From assembly GCA_944470555.2 (NCBI GenBank), contig OX104130.1, forward strand, positions 72,855,160-72,919,159: a stretch of 64,000 bases of DNA, read 5' to 3'. Below the pieces are notes generated by a model. That model had not been told where the DNA came from and did not search any database. It worked only from the letters and a program-made list of their open reading frames with translations. A program made the position numbers and the translations under genes. The DNA is from Heterobilharzia americana. Its lineage: Eukaryota; Platyhelminthes; Trematoda; Strigeidida; Schistosomatidae. Below, piece after piece: positions 33,113 to 43,961 of the stretch (positions are counted from its first letter, which is position 1; each line of letters opens with the position of its first letter).

Positions 33113-34304
33113 TAAAGTATAATGTCCATCGTACATTATGAAATATTTTGCTTACCTCTGGTAGTGGCACCACTAGGCTCAGTTGCATATAAAGGTATGC
33201 AAATGATTCATCATCTTTAAGGTAGTCCAGATGTGATTCAACGAAATCAACGGATTTGTAGTAACAGCGATTCTATAAAAGACACTTAGTTGTCCCGTGA
33301 AGTAGGAACAGCGTATTATACGATCAACTTTCCCTAAGCTTCATGAGATTATAAACGGATTTAATGCTGAAAAACCTTCAAAATAGAAATGTAGTTATAG
33401 TTTATCATGAAAATGTTATTGACTGAAAACTGGTTTCTAACATGAACGCTATTCTTTGAATGAAATCGGTTTTAATGCAAACTCTCAGCATTACTTTATG
33501 CTTAAGATGCAGATAAAAATCATACTCGGTACTTTTTAAACCAATTACTATGGATTAAATAATACTCGTAGGTGAAAATCATTCTTTACCGTTGCATGAT
33601 AAGGTTTAAGTGACTGACTAAGATTTAGGGGATGGTTACTTTCAGGAGGTTGCATCATTCATACGTTTTAAGATATACTGAAAACTGTAAGTTTAATCTC
33701 TCATTATACTGAGTCCATTGACTGACGTTCATTTATCTTGCTTCAATGTTGTACACTAAGGGGGACAGAAAGACAAAGAGATCTATAAGGGGAGAATTTT
33801 TCCAGTGAACATAATACTTACTTTTCAATACTGCAGAAAGTATTTGCATTTATACTTTGCCATGTACCATTGTAAATCAATTAGTAAAATAGGCCTAATT
33901 TTTGGTTAAATAAACTCAGAGGAACCTACACTAACAACATGTTAAATCCTAATTTCCAAAGCTAATCATCCTGTCCATTTATTGTAAGTATTTAAATTTA
34001 CTGAAATTCACCATCGAAATCACGTATTTAGTTATGCATATTTTTGCTGTTATTCACTTCATATTATGTCCATACTATTTACAATACAACTTGTCATTGT
34101 CAGTGGTGTTTACTTAAATGTAATTGCTTAAAAATCCAACGTAATACAAACAAAAGGAACAGAAATGGTTTGTTATGTATCATCAAAGTTAGGTGGAAAC
34201 TTATCTGTTAACAGTTAAAAGTTGATTGGTTGGATTTGATGTCAAAGTATTTCTCAGTATGTTCAATAATTTGTAGAATATTAATAACTTAAGCATCAAA
34301 TTAT
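33113..34304. other. Unassigned spacer
   Basis: No recognised family or coding similarity. Confidence 0.45.
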
Positions 34305-34400
34305 TGGTATTTTGTGTCTCGGTAACATCGTATCCTCTGAGTTATGTATTTTCATCGTGAAGCTTTTATTGACTGTCTGGACAACATAATAAGCCGTATA
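34305..34400 (+). mobile_element. Solo PLE terminal repeat, decayed
   Basis: TCCTCTGAGTTATG, then CATCGTGAAGCTTTTATTGAC, then GTCTGGACAACATAATAAGCC. This aligns with the hammerhead-bearing PLE terminal repeat at 36070-36213, in the same orientation. The ribozyme on the minus strand has lost both the CTGATGA and GAAA boxes. Confidence 0.6.
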
Positions 34401-36069
34401 GATGTGGACTCAATCTATCAACCTCTAACAACGTTGATAACTAACTACAAGGTTGGAGTTAGGGAGAGAAAGGGTAGGTAGAAAAAACCTGTGAACTCAA
34501 CGACAGAAAATTATAAACCAGTTCGGCAAAGTGATCTACTGAATCCCTCATGGAGAAGTCTCGATAACGTACTTCATGCCAAGGTTGGTACTGTTGATGT
34601 TTTCTCGAAAGACAGTGAAAGCTGCAAAACTAAGATACGTAACTCAGAGGACGTAAACATGAAGGCCGACTTGTGCTCTAAATATTCTCCACCATTCTCA
34701 AGTGATATTCGATGTTTATGGCAGCGACTTTTGGCACTGGATTAAGGCTTAACTGGTAGTTGCTTTAGTAGCGTAATAACCAGTAAGGAGAAAGTGCTGG
34801 CCAAGTTATTTTTGATTATAAATTCTCTGGTGTTACAGAAGTATTTTTTGTGATTATCGCTTCCACTAGCAATACGTTTTTCCTTTCTTGCAAGCAATGG
34901 CATTCCTAAGTAATGCTGTTTTCGCTGACAAGAGGTAAATAGTTTCTAATACTTCATAAAGGGACATTGAAACGCCAAGCTCTGTGCATTTCTGCAATAA
35001 ATGAAGCAATGTTTGGGATTCTGCAAAGTAAATATCATGTTAAGGTAGTTGATTTCAAAATCTATGGAGAACATATACTTCCAGTTCTGGGTCACTCTGT
35101 TTTATCTTGAAATTTTACCGAATATCGTGATCACCTAAACTAGGTATTTTATAAGATACTCAATGTTTTGTTATTGTAAAGCAGTGTCAAATTTCATCGC
35201 CTAATCTTTCCCAGCCAGCGGGAGACAAGTTCTAACTCTATCTTGTATAGTTATTACACTTGTTTACGGTTTCTTTTTTATTATTGTTCAAGTCATACGA
35301 CGAATAAACCACTAACATTCAGCCTTGACTTATTTATGCTTCCTAAAAATGTGAATTAACATTTCAAGCTTGGAAAAACACCAAAACATTAACCTGTCGT
35401 TACCTAGAGTTGTCATCTTGTGCTTACTGAATCACTGACTCATATTTTTTGCTTCTAGATTCATTTGATCATCGCTAAATTCATACTCTACGAGGACCAT
35501 GGTTACATCTGACTACAGGGAAGACGAAAAAATATCAACAGCTGGTCACTTCAGTCTCCCTTTCTTTTTATATTCAAATCTGTATTGGGCATTGTGATGC
35601 ATCACGATGTAATTGGATATTATCGATATTCTGGTTTAATTCTGTTTATATATCATATAGGTGCAGGTGTTTCGATTTTAAGAAAATAATTGCGTTTCGG
35701 CTTGAATATGACATTTGATTAGATACTAATGAATCACCAATTAAAATAAAGCAGAGTGTTTCTAATGGACTGCATTATTTTGTTCCCTTTCTAGCTTTAT
35801 GAATGTCTTATGGTATTTACTGTACTGCACATTTTCCTGTACAAAGATGACTAAATATATACCTTGGTAGGTGGTCAGAACAAATGTGGTTAAATTAGAT
35901 CATATTTCTAGAGTAACATTTTACCTTAGTATATAATGATCGAAATTATTTTGTAAGTTGTTGAAGTTAAATTTTTCGTTGATATTGACCAAGTCATGTA
36001 ACACTATGTCCTCTTTTTACATTTAAGATAATTGCTCTTTAATAAACACTGCCACACTGAACATAATGG
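34401..36069. other. Unassigned spacer
   Basis: It contains an 84-codon plus-strand frame (34491-34745) with no known domain. Nothing else recognised. Confidence 0.45.
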
Positions 36070-36121
36070 TGGAGAATATTTGTAGCTCAAGTGAATGATG
36101 TTGGTTGTATTGTGTTCTCTA

Positions 36122-36160
36122 AGTGGAGCTTTCATCGTCTTTCTAGACGACATAATCAGC
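36122..36160 (-). ncRNA. PLE hammerhead in left arm, core mutated
   Basis: Minus-strand motif: CTGATTA where CTGATGA is required (G8 to T), a perfect 5-bp stem II (TCGTC and GACGA around TAGAAA), then TGAAAGCTCC. Loss of G8, the general acid, predicts no cleavage. Confidence 0.65.
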
Positions 36161-36463
36161 ATCAAATTCAATAAGAGGTGAGCTGTCAATATCTCACTGT
36201 GAGTGATTCAGTAGCTTATCCTGACGAACTGGTTTCAGACTGGTTGTTTTCTTTGATTGTGATTTTCAGTGACATCAAATTCACTATGGGAAAAGAGTCA
36301 AACAACCAACTACCATTCCTGGATGTTTTAGTCAGCAGGACAAATGCCGGAAAGCTGGAAACCCAAGTGTACAGGAAGCCATCACACACTGACCAAATCC
36401 TAAACTACAATAGCAACAACCCAACAACACACAAAATCAGTTGCTTGCAGACTATTCAAAAGA

Positions 36464-36997
36464 GTGAGAACACACTGCAGCACAACAACTTCACGGAGAA
36501 ACGAAGAAAACTACTTGATGTCTATCCTAAAGAAGAACGGCTACAGGCAAAACTTTGTCAGAAGATGCTTATCCCGTGCATCATCAACTACAAAGTCATC
36601 AGCAGAAATCAACAAACGAATCATCCTACCATACATAAAGACTATATCAGAGATTACGACAGGATTACTGAGACCACTTGGAATTTGTGTGGCATACAAA
36701 TCAACAAATTCCCTTCAATCCATATTAGGTAGACATAGTGACATAATAGTCAAAGAAGACAAATCGAATATCGTTTACGAAATCAACTACAATAATTGTG
36801 GCCAACATTACATTGGACAAAGTGGTCACCCTCTTCACCTTCGTCTTCATGAACATCAGTTGGCTGTTAAACGTTGCGACATTTCATCACTCATTTCAAT
36901 GCATGTGGATAACTTTGTACATGAATTCAATTTTGGCAATGTAGAAGTCATGGATAGAGGAAACGCAAAGAATATCAGAAAATCCCTAAAAGCCTGA
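36464..36997 (+). pseudogene. GIY-YIG endonuclease domain of the PLE
   Basis: A 177-codon frame with an uninterrupted linker and nuclease. The CGQHYIGQSG segment provides the modified GIY-YIG motif, the HEHQ segment the catalytic-Arg neighbourhood (LRLHEHQLAVKR), and NVEVMDRGNAKNIRK the distal Glu-bearing helix. In the canonical families a DNA nick by this domain primes insertion. The RT half is in another frame and incomplete, so only the nuclease could fold. Confidence 0.8.
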
Positions 36998-37183
36998 GAT
37001 TCAGGTCAGTCGGCAATCAATTGATGTATAGACATATACCTAATCTTTCAACAAGAAAAATGATAAACGATCGAAAGGTCAGAGGTCAAGCTGAGGAACA
37101 GCCAATAAGAAAATCTATGCAATCAATGCAAGCTACTGAATCACCCACAGATAGATATTGACGGCTCACCTTATGTTAAAGTC

Positions 37184-37225
37184 TGTGCTGATGATGTCGT
37201 CCGGAAAGATGATGAAAGCTCCGCA
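37184..37225 (+). ncRNA. PLE hammerhead ribozyme in right arm, intact core
   Basis: CTGATGA at 37188-37194. Stem II TCGTC (37197-37201) pairs with GATGA (37208-37212), with one G-U pair. GAAA lies at 37214-37217. The minimal stem III and cleavage triplet GCTC end at 37221. Stem I TGTG (37184-37187) pairs with CGCA (37222-37225). All conserved core positions fit a hammerhead, in the sense of the element. Hammerheads with such a minimal stem III are known from Penelope-like elements and often act as dimers. Confidence 0.72.
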
Positions 37226-37255
37226 ATTAAATAACCTAGCCCAGAAAAAGCACCA

Positions 37256-38287
37256 AGAACGTTGGATATCAATAAAATAAGAGAATAACTACAAGGTGAA
37301 AATAAGGATTAAAACTTTAAAAACAAAACATTTGAAAGATACGAGAAAATAGTGTTAAAAGGTTTATAAGGCAGTGTTACTGTGAAAGAAAACCAACTTG
37401 AAATTTGGAGAAACCCTCTCAGCAACCAAGTACACTCCAATGCTCCAGACAATGAATCACACTTATTGTTTGAGAGCTACTGATCCTCACTGGTTATCCA
37501 AATCATGATGGGTGGTCCGGATACAAATTTTTGATACATTGATTGGAAATGCAGTGCACTGACTAGTTAGCCATGACTTAGGAAACCAACTTAGGCTGCT
37601 TCGAATACGGAAATGCTATCTTAAACGTAGAAGTAACGCTGAATCCGATGAAAAGACAGCTGTTGGATTAAAACAGTGACTCTGACCACTGATGTATATA
37701 ATGAAAGTGTAGAAGAATGTTGTGAACTCAGAAATTAGTAACACGATCATTGACAGTGTTCATTAGCGGAATTTAAAGTGATCCTGATTTGATGAGGAAA
37801 GCCTAATAAGGCTGTATTTGGAGATCAAGAAACTAGGAAACATTTAAACGGACGACAATTGGACATTTAAGATTGGTGTGGTTCGCTAAATGAAACAGGT
37901 ACCTGATAGAAATAGCATATCAAATAGGTATTTTCCAACTTTTCCAAATCAAAAAATCGATAGTTTGCCCCAGTTACTATAACTTGCTGAAGACCATGTT
38001 ACGAGACTCCATTTTTATAGATTTATTAGATTTATCACATAATGTAACAGTTTTGTTTACTGGATTACGTTTTGGAGGTAACTTATTGTCCATAGTGATA
38101 TCAAGATAACTATACAACTTCGGGATATCCCTTATATAGTCCTAATTTCCTTGTCCCCTTTTGATAACATGGGTAGTAAGTTTTTCTATATGTCAGGAAC
38201 AGATGGTGAGTCATTCTCGTTGCATGTGTTAGATGTTGGATCGATAAACAAAGATTCGGTTATCAATCTCTCCCTCCACCCTGTTAT
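37256..38287. other. Unassigned spacer between two PLEs
   Basis: No recognised similarity. Confidence 0.45.
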
Positions 38288-38289
38288 GT

Positions 38290-39740
38290 TAGTTTAAGAA
38301 TTTTTACCCTGTCCCATCCTAGTGTGTGGTTGTGTGTAGTCGCATGCATAGCTAGGATCTACCAATTTTGACATAGCTAGGTTTGTGTGTTCCGATAGCC
38401 TAATTGACCCTAGTCGACCACTATGACCAATGTATTTGACCTCACAATCGTTGCAAGGTATTTGGCAAACTAAGTTATTCTGCTTAATTGGGTCGATTGG
38501 ATCTTTTAACCTACAAAGCTTATTTCGAAGTGAGTTTGTAGGTTTAAATGCCACTTTAGTCCCAGCCAGCCTTATTGAGAATTCTACTTAGTGCTTCTGA
38601 GGTGCCTTCTTTGTATAGTAATACTATGGAGGTTTTTAATTCACTACTCACAGTATGGCCGCTACTATTATTAACATCATTATCAATACTATTATTACCA
38701 TTAGTGTTGCTGTCATTACCACTATTGTTACTACTATTAGTAACTGTTACTGATATTTTTCTTACAATTCCTAAGGAGCTTATCAATTAATTTGGGAGGG
38801 TAATTGTTAGTGATTAAGGCGTCTTTACTATATCTGGTTTTTTGTTTTAGATCTTCTGTTTTACTAGTAAGTTTTTTGGCCGTATTACTTGGATATTTTA
38901 CTAAACCAACTTTAACTGACATAGAGTGAGACAATTTGAAGTCTAAGTAACGGTGTGAACGTGAAGATTTTCTGTAGACTCTAGTGTCTAAACTCCCATC
39001 TTGTTTCCTTTTTATTCGGTAATCTAAAATCGCTAATTCTCCTTCACTATTGTCTAATTCATAGGTGAGTTGGATTGCGTTAACTACTGAATTTGTGTGA
39101 AGAAATTGTGTATGTGTTCCGATTTCAACACTGTAAACGTGTCGTCTACATAGCGAAACCATATTTTTGGAGTTGGATCAAATTTTTCTACAGCTAACCG
39201 TTCCCAACTATCCATAAACTAGTCAGCCACAATAGGGGATATTGGTGATGCCATGGCAACTCCTGTTTGTTTGCATATTTTATTCTGGAACCTAAATATT
39301 GTGAAAGTTAGGCATAGCTGTACTCCTAGCATGATATCATCTACAGGTATCTTAGTTTGTAGTGTAAGCTCGTGGTCATTATTGATCTCATTTCTAACTG
39401 CTTCCAGGGCCATATCAATCAGTATTTTGGAATACAAACTAACTACACCAAAACTAACCTTTTTTCATCGTAATCTACATGTATATCATCTAATCTCTGC
39501 TTCAGGTCAAAAAATCGTAAGGTTAGAAGGACCACGGTGGATCTAATATGCCGAATGAAGCCGTTTCTAAGTGACTCTAAGTGGTTTAATTTGATGCCGA
39601 AAACTATTAATCTCAGTAGGATTTATGGTATTGTTAAAATTCATAAAACAGATTATCCTATAAGACGTTTAGTAGACTTTAGAAAAACTACTACTGATAA
39701 CTTATCTAAATATTTGGCGATGATAATAAACCCACTTTGA
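38290..39740 (-). mobile_element. Penelope-like element with internal inversion
   Basis: Minus strand, from about 39470 down to 38294. RT motif A reads VSFGVVSLYSKI, where the catalytic Asp of FDVVSL has become Gly. Then come the GVAMASPISPIVAD motif, motif C FRYVDDTFTV (intact YVDD), LAILDYRIKR with RVYRKSSRSHRYLDF, an insertion-like Asn/Ser-rich segment (38640-38760, TNGNNS repeats), and the nuclease start VCQIPCNDCEVKYIGHSGR. On the right, 39537-39740 is plus strand and encodes the preceding RT segment (PKTINLSRIYGIVKIHKTDY, then LSKYLAMIINPL). The N-terminal RT part is therefore inverted relative to the rest, as in twin-priming insertions. The sequence has stops and frameshifts. Confidence 0.85.
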
Positions 39741-40025
39741 AACCGTTCTAAATGAAGACTTACTAACTCTTATGAATGGAAGCGCAGATTAGATGCCATA
39801 CATCTAGAGAGTCTTAACGTACTCACAAAAGGCTTATTAATGATGATTTCGAGGCAATCTAAGCTACGCATCTTGTCAAAGGATTTCTTAAAAGCTCCTC
39901 GGTTATCTGAAAAATAGACGTAAAACGCGCGTTAACAGCGTGTTCCAGAGCCTAGCTGTAAACTACACCCTCAGTAGAGGAATAGACGAAATGGTTCCAA
40001 ATTAACGAAAAAGCGAACTGTCATT
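39741..40025. other. Short unassigned spacer
   Basis: It may contain more inverted PLE sequence just right of 39740 but is too decayed to call. Confidence 0.4.
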
Positions 40026-41432
40026 TGAAAATGTCTTACAGCAGTTAAAAGAGTTACGATCAGAACAGGCTGCCTGGATTCAAGAGAAACAAATCATCTG
40101 CGCATCATATTGAAAAGCTATGCTAAGCATCATAGAACAGAGTATAGAATGACAATAAACTCTCTACCTCAACTTCATCGATTTTGAAATGGCCATCGAT
40201 AGCATCGACCGAGAAGTTATTTGGCAGGCAACTGCGTCAACACTACGGTTTAATAAACATAAATTTTTATCAACTTCATTCAACGGCAGCAATATACCAT
40301 TAAATGCTACATGCCAAGTGATTCACAATCGAAAGCTCAGTAATGCCTTTGAAGTGGAGTGAAGACAGGGGTATATTAGGGTTGTCACCTACTATAAACA
40401 ATGATCTTCCTGATGGCCGTCTTTTGGACTAAAAGATGCAGCAAAACATGAAGAGCGGCATACTCTGTACCGATGAAAAGAAATCAGGCAAAGATTTTTA
40501 TTTTGACGATGATGATTTATGCCTAATGTCGCACAAACTCAGAGATCCATAAGCAAACACCAACAAGTTGGCAGAGGGCGCAAGGTACCGCGAACGAGAC
40601 TTCAAGTGAATATAGGGAAGAGACAAGTCATGAAGATGCCTAACCAAAAACAGCATCAACAACAAACAACAATCACCATCAATAAGATTAATCTATAAGA
40701 AGTTGTCTCTTCCAACTACATACCCTGGCACCATCGTCTCAACTACAGTTTGCGGCGGCAACGGCACAGATGAGCACGTCAAAGCAAGAATCGGAAAAGC
40801 AAGACCAGTCTTCATTAATCCGAAATCAGTGTGAATATCTGCTGAACTGCACTGCACTGCCCTCAGCATAAAGCATGAACAACATCCAGATTTTCAACAC
40901 TTATGTCAGTCAAGGGAGTCAGTGCTTCTATGTGGTGGTTGAGAGACTTGGCACATCACAGAAATCACTTGCGACAAACTACACACATTCATCAACAGTT
41001 GTCACCTAGGCTCACTTACTCAGTACTGAAGATCAGATGGATGGCCAGGATAATAAGAATAATCAAGAAGGAACTCAGTTTGGCTGGCTGGCTGACTGGC
41101 TGGCTGGTTGACAATGAACCAACCGCAAACCCATCGCTCAACAAAAATGCAGAAAGAAGTTGAGATTGATTGGATTGGATTGGATTGGAGGTACATTGAG
41201 AAGACTATTTGGGGATATCATGTGCCAGGCTGGGCATTCGAGTGGAGTGCAAGTGAGAAATGACGATTTGGGCATCTGAGTCTAGGGTGACATTGAGGAG
41301 ATGGTGTGTGAGGAGGAAATGAATGGTTGTGTGTAGTTGTGCAGCTAGGTTGAAAATACTGTAGATGAGAGATTGAAATGGAGGTGTGCTATTGAAATCC
41401 TATGTTCCACTGTTAACCAAAGAGAGAAATAA
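40026..41432 (+). mobile_element. RTE-like copy of a young subfamily
   Basis: It runs from the RT finger region (RSEQAAWIQEKQIICAS) through motif A (FEMAIDSIDREVIW, where FEKAFDSVD is usual) and motif C (FYFDDDDLCLMSH, where FADD is usual) to the 3' end TATGTTCCACTGTTAACC plus AATAATAG. From 40630 on, it is almost identical to 45990-46799, and its last 250 bp match 50930-51130. It carries a GGCT-rich tandem stretch (41081-41109) and an ATTGG tandem stretch (41165-41190). 5' truncated, several stops. Confidence 0.88.
41081..41109 (+). repeat. GGCT tandem stretch inside RTE copy
   Basis: TGGC/GGCT units within the C-terminal coding part of the RTE (would read as repeated Leu-Ala-Gly-Trp). Equivalent stretches of different length and composition occur at 46444-46487 and 50805-50831, whereas the full-length copy at 57109-60440 has only two units. 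Confidence 0.9.
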
Positions 41433-42659
41433 TAGTTTAAATAGACCTTGTCATCTTAATTACGTTGACGTGAGTTACATTTCTAGCTTAAGCTGTCATT
41501 AGTGGTTATCCTTGATTAAGTTACATTTTACGACTGTAAAACAAAGGCTTCAACAAATAAAATGTCACTTGGCAACAATTTTATTCCCAAAAGCTGTACA
41601 GTCATGTGTATATACAAGTTGAAATTGATAAACTAGTTTGTGTTCCATTTTAACAAGTAGAACTCTAAAGTGCATCAGAATAAGTGAAGGTATTGTTTCA
41701 TGAATCAATAAATCACTTGTGAGAGAATAAAGTTCAAGAACCCAAGTTAGGAGGCAGATGAGTGATTGAATATGGTGCTATTTCATTTAAAAGCGGACGA
41801 CTGAAAATTAATCGAGATAAAAAATGTGAGTCTTAGTCAGACAAAATATGATACGACATGGATCAAAAGAAGTGAAATGGTTTTGATAAAATATAGTGGA
41901 TTAAAATAGAATAAAGGAAAAATAAGAAACAGCTAGATGTATGAAACATGTAGTCAAAAATGATAAGTCAGGTCCAAGGTATGCAATTGAACCGTACAAC
42001 CTGTTTCTGTCCACATAGTTCTGGTGTAGGGTTATTTATCGTCAAGGCTTCTGTGATACATACTAAGTATATGTGTTTACCTTTCAATAAGTTTTATTTG
42101 ACTGTGCGGATAATCTTAAGTGATGATTTGGAGGCTGAGTGGTTATAACCGACTACAAATTGAGCGACTGCTGAATCAACGCTTCTACTTTCCGCTTTGC
42201 TCGGCCATACTAGAAGGTTCTTTCGATGGCGACGGGAATTGTTTCGCTGTGCACTTCTCATGTATCTTGTTCCAAAAGACCAGGTGGACATGTACATGTG
42301 TACTGAGTTGTTTAATTAAAATAACATTTCTTCAGCACAACGATGAACCAAAGGGTGGTTGGAATAGGTAACTTTTAGAGACGCAGCATAGAATGTCTTT
42401 TCTATTGATTTTTTCTAACGACCCCTAACTATTTCATCTGCAGTGTCAACAGTAAATTCTTAAGTGATGCAGACCATCTTTCTTGGCAGAGGTGTTATAT
42501 CTAGAAATTTTCGGTCTGTCTACAGTTATGCTCAATAAAACGTGTTGAAATATCTGTTTTCCATAAAATTTTGTTACAACGGTTTTAGCTCATTCAATAA
42601 ATTATCTCCTGTATAGAGTTTTCAAATGTGTGATTACAGCGAATGAATCAATTTTCTTT
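41433..42659. other. Unassigned spacer
   Basis: A moderately GC-rich patch at 42120-42300 contains GAGGCTGAGTGGTTATAACC, which resembles a tRNA A-box head. I find no B-box downstream, so I do not call a tRNA or SINE. Nothing else recognised. Confidence 0.4.
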
Positions 42660-43961
42660 TCCTTTCTATAGGAACAAGTTATGGAGATTTGTTAGTCAAC
42701 CGTTTCATGGTGTTTTCCTGTAGACTGATCATTTCAGAGCTCATTCAAGTCTCCTTGTTATTAGCACAACAAGAATCCCTTTCTTCTTTGAGGTTGAATT
42801 TCACTAGTGGATGGGAATCATTAAGTGTCTTCAGTATGTTCTGAAAATCACAGGTATTATCACAGATGTTAAACGTATCATATATATATCTTGTAAAGGT
42901 CTAACTTCGCAACAGTTCGCACCAGAGCACTATTTTTTAGACTTCCTAAGAAACCAACTAACATTCGACTTAGTTAGGATCCCACTGTGACAATAGATCT
43001 CATTGTTGAAAAGTAATTGTACATTCAGCGTGAACGTAAGCATGAGTTCACTCAAGTATTCACTCAGGTATTCTCACGTTTATATCATGTGAATCAATAC
43101 ACTTGCACATGAAGTGTACTGATTCGTTAAGTGGAATACTTGTTAATATTTAAGAAAAACATGGTTTTATTAGTACCTTTTAAACCCTTAATGCAATCAA
43201 CAAACTCAAAAGTATCATGCGTTGGACTTCCACAGACTTACCTTCTTAACAATTCAGCTATCCACTTGGCCACATAATAATAGAAAGAACCCAGACGTAC
43301 CTAAGATAGGACGAGGCGGTAGTCCAGGTTTGTGAATTTTCGATAGATTATACTGTCGGGGAATTATAGATACATTTGGTCTCAATTCTTTTGGATTGCT
43401 ATGGAGTGAATAGTAAGTTATTTTCATTCTTTTCAAAACCTTTGTAATTTGTCCATAGATTGATTCCATTTTTTCTTTCCTTGTTTAGGTTTGTGAAGTT
43501 TTTGTTCACCGAAGAGAATATTAAATATTTCATTGAGATAAACTTGTCTGGTTGTGGCTAGCAGAAGAATCCAGGGAGCGCGTTTCATTCTGTTTAGGAC
43601 TCGTCAGCTGAATGTACCTGCTAGCCACAACCAACCAAATATTCATGATTAATATTCAGGGAATATCGAGACATTTGCATAGGAGCCCATATGCCAATAG
43701 GGGTCAAACAGTTCCATCCAACAAAACAAGGGAAAATAACAGGTATGTGAATAAATAGTAGTAATCTTGTCTGTTCATTAATGCGATATCTGCTCCCTTA
43801 TCAGGCCAATCTAACAAAATATCTTCACTTTCTTTGAGTCTTTTCAGTTGGCTAAAATGTTCTTTGTATAGATGATATACCCATTTCGACCTTGATTTCA
43901 TCAGCCTATGTAAACAAATAAGTAGAGTTGATTTGAAATGACTGAAATCAGCTGATATCAT
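42660..43961 (-). mobile_element. Penelope-like element with an inserted Sm-alpha segment
   Basis: Minus strand from 43961. The N-terminal linker of the polymerase (HFSQLKRLKESEDILLDWPD, then KGADIALMNRQDYYY) is followed by an Sm-alpha-type interruption (43549-43720). Next come the RT finger region PRQYNLSKIHKPGLPPRPIL (43254-43340), a palm remnant with RYIYDTFNICD near 42880 (motif C YVDD changed to YIYD), and SVYRKTPWNG near 42720. The nuclease is not seen. Frequent stops. It is distinct from the 36-kb family. Confidence 0.8.
43549..43720 (-). mobile_element. Sm-alpha hammerhead bounded by inverted 16-mers
   Basis: The hammerhead at 43563-43620 (minus strand) has GGTACATTCAG, CTGACGAGTCC, GAATGAAACGCG and CTCCCTGGATTC. 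Both core boxes are intact and the cleavage triplet is CTC instead of ATC. It is bounded by the 16-bp perfect inverted repeat TGGTTGTGGCTAGCAG (43549-43564) and its complement (43618-43633). To the right the Sm-alpha tail (AGGAGCCCATATGCCAATAG) continues on the plus strand, opposite to the ribozyme. Confidence 0.75.

Larger units (their letters stand above)
36070..37255 (+). mobile_element. Short Penelope-like element with terminal inverted repeats
   Basis: The body (about 36214-37000) starts after RT motif C. MGKESNNQLPFLDVLVSRTN and QVYRKPSHTDQILNY mark the RT C-terminal part, and a frameshift near 36540 joins it to the linker RIILPYIKTISEITTGLLRP. The GIY-YIG nuclease follows, with YEINYNNCGQHYIGQSGHPL, HLRLHEHQLAVKR and a C-terminal ALIP-like RKSLKA. 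The margins are inverted repeats of about 140 bp: 36070-36213 and 37127-37255. Shared inner segments are GTGAGCTGTCAATATC and its partner, then GTGATTCAGTAGCTT. Each arm contains a hammerhead in opposite orientation. The 5' RT half is missing. Confidence 0.88.

Noticed and set aside
38575..38790. Leu/Thr/Val-rich plus-strand frame that looks like a membrane segment
   Set aside because: It is the antisense of an Asn/Ser-rich tandem stretch within the PLE.
41081..41109. Possible CRISPR-like or satellite array
   Set aside because: The units are 4-bp microsatellite repeats inside a retrotransposon, with no spacers.
42120..42300. tRNA-like head GAGGCTGAGTGGTTATAACC
   Set aside because: No B-box or cloverleaf could be completed downstream.
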